Of a DNA stretch of 64,000 bases, positions 56,018 through 64,000 are shown one piece after another. The position numbers were made by a program, and so were the translations under genes. The notes under the pieces are model-generated. The model ran no database searches and was not told the origin of the DNA. It worked only from the letters and a program-made list of their open reading frames with translations. Every line of letters starts with the position of its first letter. The first letter of the stretch is position 1. Location: contig WTXG01000005.1 in NCBI GenBank assembly GCA_022496185.1, positions 124,001-188,000 on the forward strand, read 5' to 3'. The stretch comes from Multifurca ochricompacta. Lineage: Eukaryota > Basidiomycota > Agaricomycetes > Russulales > Russulaceae.

Positions 56018-58649
56018 TTAAGACGGACCTTCAAGATCTTGTCTATCACACATCGACGCAAGATCTATCCGATGCATGTGGAGACAGCATGTCTTGAGAC
56101 TATCCCAGAGTGCACTGGATACCACACCGTGCTTATCCCCGGATTCGGATTCGCTAAGGCCGTCGCTGCCTTGCAGAACAAGGGCATCTAAGATATGTTG
56201 TCCAGCCTCTTCAAACCGCTGCAAGGTGTTGGACGATTGTCAATTGTGTGAAAGCCATAGAGCGCTACTTTCTCTCACCTTCAGATTGATACAGGAGATG
56301 CCGAGATTAAATCTAGAAAGGGGAAGGAAAAGTATGGGGTATGGTCCTGCTAGAGGCGGGGGGTCATCTCTCACCTGGCCCTGATGTAAGCGGGGTTAAT
56401 TTCCAATGCTTTATAGTAATATGAGAGAGCCTCCTCTGCACGACCGCCATTAGCAAGTGTCGCGCCAACTCGATTGTACAATAGCCAATCCTGGGTATTA
56501 TCAATGATGAGATTGTCGCTATATATTCAGACGACTGCGTACGTCAGGCCGAACGGATAATGCAGCGCCAAAGCAGTCTTGAGCTCTGCCGTAGTCCTGA
56601 AAATGGAATTGATTGAACATGTCGTTCAGCGCCAAACTCAGCCAAAGAGCGCTGAGCCATTTTACCTCATTGGTATTAAGTAAGACGGCCAGGGCAATTT
56701 GCACGTCTGCGTCAAGTTCAGCATTGCTGGTACCTGGCTGGGAAACTCCCCTAGCCATAGCAATGAGGCAACCGATCAGTTTCTGAAATTCATCCACGCC
56801 GTCGGAACCCGCGCCATCATGTGTCTCAATTGCCGTGACAATATCGCGATACTTCTCATTGTGTCTGACCCAGTTCTGAACAGCCTTGTACGTTCCGTGA
56901 CGGTCACCTTCATTAGTGTATGAAATAGCTAGGGCAAGCCAGGAGGGCAGGTGTGTCGGGTCGAGCTCTAATGCACGCCGCAATGCGGAGATAGCCTGTT
57001 GTTCACGCTCGTTCTCCTGCTGTCTGACACCAAGCTCATACCACGCTAGCGCGTTGGTCGGATCTCTTTGCACGGCCGCCTCCATGTGCAGAACGCTCTG
57101 GAAGAACACATCAAGTTGAAGCTGAACGTGCACCATAAGGAAGTCTCGCACCTCGGAGAATGAACGCCTCTGCAATGTACCACTATGCATGTCATGGTTG
57201 TGGGATCGTTCTCCCAGGAGGTATGGATTTCCGGGCTGGAACTGATACTCAGAGAGCGACATTATACCGGTAGTTGTTGCTTCGAATCTCTCCCAATCAC
57301 GCTGTAGTTGTTGCCATTCCTGAGTTGAGACAGCTACAGGAGGGACAGGTCCATGATGTGCCTTCCAATAATTAGCATAATCCTCGTTGTCCTGGCGGAA
57401 GTATGCTTCATTCGCGTCCACCTCAGATTCGGTAGGTACATCCTGCTCGGTCGATGACAGTGCCTGCAACTGTGAGGCCACGTCTTCGTGCATGGCTGTG
57501 GAAAAAGAAACAGCCTTGCCTTTGCCCTTAGGATCCGTGGAGACTGTATAACCCTGCTCCATCTGCCAGTCAGATGGGGCAGCAACGATATCGTTCCCTT
57601 CGACGATGGCTGTGCGATCCCGAAGCTGCTTCATAAGGCCGAGAAACTGACTATTCGCAAACTTAGGATTCCTTTCGTGGTCAACAGACTGGACCAATAA
57701 ACCAGCCGTCCGGGCCAGCAAGTCGGCCTCCTGAGGTTGCGAAGTGGGTTGGAGTTCAGCTTTGGACTCGTTTTCGGATGTCACAGATGTGTGTCCTTGT
57801 TCAAGTGACTGGAACGCATCTTCTAGCTGGTTTTCTAAAAAGAAGTGAGGCCGTATGAAGGACGGGAGTAAATCTTCTGCTCACTGTCTATTTGGGCGAC
57901 CGAGAGGAAATTAGGGTGAAGGGATGTCGCCTGAGAAAGGGGGTTGAAAGTGGACATTTGCGATATCGTGCGAGTAGGTAATTGAGGCTGAAGAACTGCA
58001 AGGAGCAAATTCACGGCATTGCCAGTGAAAGCAGAGGGCTATGGCGTACCATGAGAGCGCGAAAAGGGATCCACCTGGTCCCTGGCGGAATATCCTTGCT
58101 GAGATGTCGCAGTTTGGACCGAGTTGATCGCCGAGGGCTTGGAGGCATGGACGAGAAAGTCCGTAACCCACGATGAATTTGGCACCTGACTGGAGAAGGA
58201 CTGGGAATGCGGGAATGCCCTAGAGAGGTCGATTGGTGGTGCAGGGAGGGACGTGCGAAGTGCAGCCAGATCAAAGGGTGACTGAGCTACAGGAGGAAGT
58301 GGAGATGCACTTTGAGTTGCATCGAAGAAATGCCTAGCATCCTCTCCGAAGCCTGGCGCTGTTGCCTGCGCGGTGCGAAAGGCCTGTAGATGATGTACGT
58401 ATGAGAGATTGGTAATAATAGGACAGGCTTTGACATACACCTCGTGAAGAACCAGCCCTATTAGCTCCAAAGTGATCCTGAAATGTTTGCTTGTCAGGAG
58501 AGAAAAGGATGATATGAATTGGCCTTAAAGTCCGGACTTGTTGTACGCACCTGCTGCAAGCCGCGGTCGCTTTCCAAATTTTTAGTGAGACCCTGAAGAG
58601 GATTTACGGGGCCACAGTCTGCACCATTTACGAGAGCTGCAAGAGACAT
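56018..58649 (-). CDS. PEX5: Peroxisomal import receptor Pex5
   Basis: Cycling receptor that binds PTS1 (SKL-type) C-terminal signals through TPR repeats and docks at the peroxisome. The start at 58649 gives MSLAALVNGADCGPVNPLQGL, containing the conserved N-terminal Cys used for mono-ubiquitination. A WxxxF-type motif is seen in SSWVTDFLV, and EYQFQPGNPYLLGERSH lies just before the TPRs. TPR units include ALAWYELGVRQQENEREQQAISALRRALELDPTHLPSWLALAISYTNEGD (near 57000) and RAQDCFGAALSVRPD, then [43 protein letters not shown] across introns near 56500-56380. The end RFEEAGQHILDALVLQ... stops at 56018. Several introns; no frame break seen. Confidence 0.92.
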
Positions 58650-61600
58650 TGTATTGTTAAAATATGAAATGTAGTAGAATTGAGGAAAAGTGTGTCTATC
58701 GAGCGCGAGCCAGGCTCGGTGAATGATGCGAGAGTGAGAAGTGAAAGACTAAACCCGTCGGCCGTCGGGTTACATTACCTTACCGGCGCTCCGGGGCTCC
58801 TCCGGAAAATGAACGGGCCGCTCTGAGCATGTGATATTCATATTCATGCCATGGCTCGTGACCCGTGCACAGTCACTGTCACTGCCACTGCCACTGCCAC
58901 CTTCTGCCAATACAATACATCCACGGACACCTCTCTGATCATCATCATTCACTGATCATCATCAGGATATGGGTACGGCGAAATAGTTCAATGTTCAGCT
59001 TGAACGAATTACCGTTAATTCATGACCACCACCCCTCCTCACGGTAGAAGGATTGAGCGCTGCTGTACAGTTTAATCTCCGCTCACAACTCCCCTCCCGC
59101 CCCCGTCTTCAACATATCCCTGCCTAGTCTGGGCTCATTGTGTTTATATTTTTTCGTTGATAGTGTACTCATCATTTTAAGCGTAAAGTTCGAACTAGCG
59201 ATCCTCATCCCACCCTACTACCACCACTTAATGAAATTGGAATTCTAGTTTAAGCGTGAACGGCCATGACGCATCGTGGAAAAACCCCATATAGCGTTGT
59301 AGGGTCAAATTATGTTTTCCTTCTGCTTCCCATCTTTGGCGAGCGCAGCACGGTGCGACTCAGCCTCGCCAGTCAGAATCCCGGGCGATTGGAGCCACTT
59401 GCGATGTTCGCGGGCAGGACCCCAGGGATCCGACTAAATAACGCGCCACGCCATTCTCCGAACTAGAACTTGAGTGAAAAGGGTCGAAGAGCTAGTTCCA
59501 TGGTTAAGAAGGTATGGGCGTTCGGCGGTCTGTAACAGAAAGATCCTATTCTTAAAACGCCGGAACGGAAGAACCCACGCGAGCAGGAGGACGATTCGCG
59601 AGCCGGTCCTCGTCGTTAAGAAACAATAGCGAACATCATTCCGCTGTCGGACTCCACTATCTATGTCTATGGCCCTGGTTTCTAGACACCTAAATTCCCA
59701 CTGGACTTGTTATCCCTTTTTTGAACTCTTGACTTGAACTTTCTTTGATATTTGATATGAGAAACTGAGGGACGGAGACAAAGGTGATAGTGAGATTAAA
59801 AGCGGGCCTTCTTTTGTTTAGTTCAGGAAGCATCTACTGGAGGATCGCTGAAGGCTTCGAAGCCTCATCCGTCTTAAAGGCGTCCAATATGAGTCACCGT
59901 CACTTCATAAATCAAGCTACCAATGACTCGTCCTGGAGCCAAGTTGATTCATGAATGAATCTTAGCTTTAGCAGTAGCAGTAGCTTAGCAGCTTAGCAGA
60001 GCAGACGAGAGCAAATCCCGCAAATCCCCAATCCCCATTTTAATTCGTTGCGGGATTGGCGGACCCGCCGGCATTCAGTCACATGCCGGGCCGAGGACTT
60101 TAGAAAGAAAGAACAGAACGCCACAACGCTCGAACCACCAAATTTGTTGTTAATCTGAGACCAAGAATGTCTAAGGATATTCCAGGTACATCACCCCTAA
60201 CGGCCTGCAACCAATTTCGACGCGCAGGAGCTCCAAAAAAGGGATGCGCCACCAAACTCTCGCTCTCTTGCTAAAGAGAATGCGAGATCCGGAGGAGATC
60301 AACTTGAGCCTGCCAGACGTATCATACCATCACAGGCTATCTGTCTCCATTGGAATCACATCTCAACTATGGCTGGCTGCTCATTTGCCAACGGGCACAT
60401 CATCGGTGGTTATCGCTACGCTGCCCCCCCCCCCCCAATATTGTATTTGGCTGCAAGTTATAGTCCAGTATAGTTCAGCGGAGATACCCAAATGATACCA
60501 GATACCAGCCATGCTGAAGTTGAGGAAGGCTGGGGGCTTGCCCAGATGTCGCCGGTGCCAAATGGAAATGGGAAGTGGGAATCTGGGGGTAGAAAAAATG
60601 CCGACCAGGAGTAGTAGGCAAAATTGACCGTCACCGGCCGGGCATGTTCAGCCCGATGGCCGAGGTTCGACCGCTCCCGTCGCGGAAAGAGTTTTCTTCG
60701 AGTTCGAGGTTTCGAGACTGCACCGAGACAACAGAACAGAATGGACCCTCGCACGTTACAAAAATAATATATCCTTTGAGACACAGGCGAGTTGTGCATC
60801 GGTCAATAAACAGATTGGCCATGGCCGTTTCCCCCAATAAGTAAGTTCGTTTCTGCACCAACTGCATGAGTGTTTATGTCCGGTAGGTCGGTAGGAGTTG
60901 TATTACAGGCGGAGCCAGTCGGTACTGCGCAACCCAGAACGCGACGTCGCAGAACAAGCGGGTTTCACCACTTTCAAATAAAATCGATCGGTGGAGAGAT
61001 AGTGGTGTTTGCGTTCAAGCTAAATTTGAATTCCTCACCAACACACAGAGCCAACATTTCATTTCAGGGCTTGTTCACTAGATCTTGTTCCCGCACTATA
61101 CGTGGCGACCGGTGGAGACGATCAAGTTTGAGGATTTCCGCTGAGATGGAACAAGGTAGTGTGCGATCATTTCAAGTGGCTTGGTACCCTTTTTGTTCGC
61201 TCGCGTCTGAACGAGCCGTTCCCGTCGGCTTCGATACGCAACGCACGGGCGCGGGAGCAGCGTGTGGGATGTCGGTTCGGTCGTCCGAGTCTGAGTCCGA
61301 GTCTGACTCGACTCGAACTAGTCGTCCGCATTTGGCCACCAGAGAGTTGTTTAGGAGCTGCGGCGGGCAGAGTTGACAGTGTGAAGGGGAGGTGGGCGCT
61401 GTGCATGTGTGTTCATGTAAGCAATAGATCTTAAGTCATCGAACCTTTCACATTCAGGTTGAGGGTTGGGCACATCACCATGAGTCAAGTATTTTCCTTA
61501 GCCTTTAGCGAAGAGCATAGAAAGAGAGACCAAGCCAAGACTGACTAGAAGCTCCGCCACAAACATACACTGACACCGAACTAATAACTAGAACCAAAGT

Positions 61601-61995
61601 CATCGGGCACTTTAGGGGGGGAGGGAGAATCGAGAGGAGAGGTCGAAGTGAAGGGAGGGTGGGGGGTGGAGGAAGGCGGAAGAGGCAGAGAGGGGGTTGG
61701 CAGATAGGGGGTAGGTGAAGTGAAAGAAAGATGATTTAAAACAAAAAAAATAAAAGTGTTTTAGTTAGTTAGTTACACAAGAAGGCGTGGTTCTCTGGCT
61801 CTGGTTGAATTATAATTAAATATGAAAGTGAAAGTACGAGATGGCGTCCCAGCGAGAGCAGAGCGGTACATACATACATACTTACAAAGCCGCGAGGCGT
61901 CTCGGCGCGTCCGCAGCCCAAAGATTAGAACAAGAGAAACCACAGATAGACAAGCAACAATAGACTGGCAATAAAATGTAACTACGGCAGAATAA
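58650..61995. other. 3.3-kb region without a supported gene
   Basis: No domain, tRNA or consistent splice pattern was found on either strand. It contains CACTGTCACTGCCACTGCCACTGCC near 58872-58900, AGCAGTAGCAGTAGC near 59970-59990, a poly-C run at 60425-60437 and GTCTGAGTCCGAGTCTGACTCG near 61290-61312. A frame at 61141-61376 reads Ser/Glu/Arg-rich. The last part (61616-61700) is a GGGAGG-rich tract in the presumed 3' region of the zinc-finger gene. Confidence 0.5.
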
Positions 61996-63468
61996 TCAAT
62001 CAGCGGAGTCAGCACCACCATCGGTGGATCTGTTTTCCTCTGTCGGCGTAATGGAGAGTGGTGGTGTGGGTGAGCGTTCGATCTTTGCTTCGGGACTTTT
62101 GGCTCTCGCTTCCGTACCGATACCAGTTTCCAAACTACCATTAGGCGATGCGGATGCTTGCCGACATTCGGAGCCACCTTCAGAACGAACTACGCGGGAG
62201 GGACACGCATGTCAGTATGGTTCATATAAGCACTAAGACAAATAAGGAAACCTACGGTGCCTCTGAAAGCAAAGCAGATAGTAAGCATTCCAACCCAAGG
62301 CAGGGGAGAATAACTCACATTCAAAGCATCAAGACGGCTAAAAGTCTTCCCGCACCCTTGACAAGCATTATTCTGGGACTTTGCCGAGTGTAAAGCTTGA
62401 TGCCGCCTGACTATTTCGTAAGGATCACCCATATTGGCGAACGAAGCCTCCACATCACGTACTTGCAATCATGCTGTCTGGCGAAGCCCTTATTGCACCC
62501 AGGCCACTCGCACTTGTACGGACGCTCTTCCGTGTGCGACCTCAGGTGACCTGATGCGGGTTAGAGCGTCAGTCAGAGCTCATTGGACACAAAGTCTCCC
62601 AGGCACCTCTGAGATTGAACCGTCTAGTGAATGTACTGCCACAACCTGGAACTGGGCACAAAAAATTTGCCTCATTCCTGCGCCGGCTCGCACTAGCCGC
62701 TTGCGTAGCAGAAGTCGTGACCTGCTGCCGTTCGACCTGAAAAATGGGTGGAAGCCGGCACACAGCACCCGGTGTTGCCGGGGACGTAGTGGGGCTTGAG
62801 ACCGTGCTGACTGCGGAAAGAGGAGGGGGCGAAGAGGATGGCATAGTCTGGGCATGACCATAAAATGAAGCAGGGGATGGGGTGTAATATGCCTCCGGAT
62901 CTGTGGGGCTTCGTTTACCATCGCGCCGCGAAGCAGGGTAAGGTGGGTTGGCAGCATGAGGATGAGGATGTGGTGATCGCAATGGTGGGAGAGGGGGCAG
63001 TTGGGAAGGCTGAGGTAGGTGTGAGCCTATGGGTGGAATATGGAGAGGAGGGGCATGGAATGGATAGTGCCCGGATGCGGGAGCCAGCCCTCCAAATGGA
63101 TATGCATGGGGCGGGACATGAGCGGTCGGCGGCATGTCTTGGTCCGAACGACGAGCTAAGACGCGAGTATGATTGGTGTCCTTTTCCTGCTGAGACACGG
63201 TGAGTGAGGGCTTGGTTAAAGAGGCTGGGGTGGACGGAAGGGAATCTATGGAGGAAGAGGAGCTTGCGCCGGGCAGCTGTGAGTGTATAGTGGGGATAGT
63301 AGAAGAATGAGATAAAGAAGGTAGAGGAGGGGGAGAGGAGTTGTCAGAGGGAAGAGAACCAGGGGAAGGTGTAAGCTGTGGCGAGGCGCTGGTGCTTGCG
63401 CCTGGTGTATCCCATAAGGCGTGGGGGGAATGCGCCTGGAAGGGTTGAGGAGCTGAGTCTGAGTGCAT
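61996..63468 (-). CDS. C2H2 zinc-finger transcription factor, Crz1-like fingers
   Basis: Nuclear DNA-binding regulator. The N-terminal 270 residues are Pro/Ser/His-rich and disordered (activation-type). Three C2H2-type fingers are split by short introns: [25 protein letters not shown], then [25 protein letters not shown], then [28 protein letters not shown]. The phrases [16 protein letters not shown] and RSEGGSEC are typical of fungal Crz1/Prz1-like finger sets, but no calcineurin-docking motif could be confirmed, so calcineurin control is only a guess. The C-terminus is acidic ([12 protein letters not shown] ... GGADSAD), stop at 61998-61996. I start at the Met of [10 protein letters not shown] (63468). 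The same frame stays open upstream to 63792, but there it is GTGG/CTGACA repeat coding poly-Thr and Val-Ser, which looks like UTR or promoter. Confidence 0.8.
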
Positions 63469-63609
63469 GGATGACAGGAGTGAGAGGCTATGCAACGGGA
63501 AATGAAATCGAGAACATGTACCAAGGTAGGCCGCGAGGTTTAACAGGAGATTTGGGTGAGGCTGAGTTGCCGCGAGTGTGTTGGGAATTGGGAGTGTATG
63601 CTGTGCTGT

Positions 63610-63760
63610 GTGAGTGGTAGTGGTAGTGGTAGTGGTAGTGGCAGTGGTGGTTGTGGTGGTGGTAGCGGTGGTGGTAGTGGTGGTGGTGATGTGACTGACA
63701 CTACTGACACTGACACTGACGCTGACATTGACACTGACATTGGCACCGACACACACACAC
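63610..63760. repeat. (GTGGTA)n / (CTGACA)n repeat block
   Basis: About 75 nt of GTGGTA/GGTGGT followed by CTGACA/CTGACG units and a CA run. It keeps an open frame on the minus strand only because it lacks stop codons. Confidence 0.9.
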
Positions 63761-63858
63761 ACGCATACACTTACGCTAACGCTACAATACACTCTTGTGT
63801 GGCTGTGGCTGTGTTAACTTTGAACGAATGAACGAACGGAACGTAAGATCTACATCTA

Positions 63859-63905
63859 CATCATCATCATCATCCATCATCATCATCACCATCATCATCA
63901 TCATT
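63859..63905. repeat. (ATC)n trinucleotide repeat
   Basis: About fourteen ATC units with one CATC and one ACC interruption. Confidence 0.9.
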
Positions 63906-64000
63906 ATCACTCTCCTCTCGTTTATACACACATTACATTACATTTACATTAAATTAAATACAGGTTAGAATATGGATTCACTTACAAATATATGCGAATC

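Larger units (their letters stand above)
63469..64000. other. Upstream region of the zinc-finger gene
   Basis: Probable promoter/5' UTR of the leftward zinc-finger gene, up to the window edge. It is dominated by simple repeats: GTGGTA/GGTGGT (63616-63692), CTGACA (63696-63755), CACACACACAC (63750) and ATC (63859-63905). No other gene was seen. Confidence 0.5.

Noticed and set aside
60870..61376. Plus-strand frame rich in Arg and Ser
   Set aside because: It begins with GTG, has no ATG near the start that gives a sensible protein, and no family resemblance.
1..64000. Search for mobile elements, CRISPR arrays, tRNA, rRNA and biosynthetic clusters
   Set aside because: No transposase, reverse transcriptase, integrase, terminal repeats, direct-repeat/spacer arrays, or synthase modules were seen. 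Only simple repeats are present.

Overview
The window is nuclear chromosomal DNA of a filamentous fungus, most likely a mushroom-forming basidiomycete (Agaricomycotina). The evidence is that genes are cut by many short introns (about 41 to 124 nt, mostly 50 to 65 nt, usually GT...AG), translation elongation factor eEF3 and two chitin-active enzymes are present, and it carries fungal regulators (a Medusa-type developmental regulator, an Ert1/AcuK-type Zn2Cys6 activator). There are no bacterial operons, phage genes or CRISPR arrays. I found no tRNA or rRNA gene and no recognisable transposon. The species cannot be named from the sequence.

Layout, left to right. 0-23 kb is gene dense: eEF3 (-, cut by the window edge), a membrane-anchored GH18 chitinase (+), a 180-aa unknown (-), a mitochondrial LETM1-type protein (+, one-base frame break), the Ski complex TPR subunit Ski3 (-), a CDKN3/KAP-like dual-specificity phosphatase with a long N-terminal extension (+), a class IV chitin synthase (+), Mediator subunit 27 (+) and a MedA (Medusa) developmental regulator (+). 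23-40 kb: a DOCK-family Rho-GTPase exchange factor (-), a coiled-coil unknown (+), an M28 metallopeptidase (+, one-base frame break), Lsm2 (+), a WDR83/MORG1 WD40 protein (-), and an F-box/beta-propeller protein (+). 40-64 kb is looser and rich in simple repeats: a Ten1-like telomere-capping OB-fold protein (+), a 490-aa basic low-complexity nuclear-type protein (+), an HemK/Mtq1 release-factor methyltransferase (-), Ert1-type gluconeogenesis activator (+), a PRA1/Yip3 membrane protein (-), the tiny APC/C subunit Cdc26 (+), peroxisomal receptor Pex5 (-) and a Crz1-like C2H2 zinc-finger factor (-).

How they relate: the genes are independent eukaryotic transcription units, not an operon. Loose themes are cell wall and growth polarity (chitinase, class IV chitin synthase, DOCK GEF, MedA), RNA metabolism (Ski3, Lsm2, eEF3), and carbon/peroxisome metabolism (Ert1, Pex5). 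Exon-intron structures were worked out by hand from splice sites and reading phase, and those whose phases close perfectly are stated exon by exon.

Nothing in the window looks like a new defence or mobile system. The points most worth a second look are several one-base frame breaks inside otherwise conserved genes (assembly error or real decay), two GC-AG introns (one next to a 21-nt microexon), a probable Asp-to-Glu change at the general-acid position of the KAP-like phosphatase, small easily missed genes (Lsm2, Ten1, Cdc26), an orphan basic protein, and a CACGTG-rich patch lying in a gene desert.
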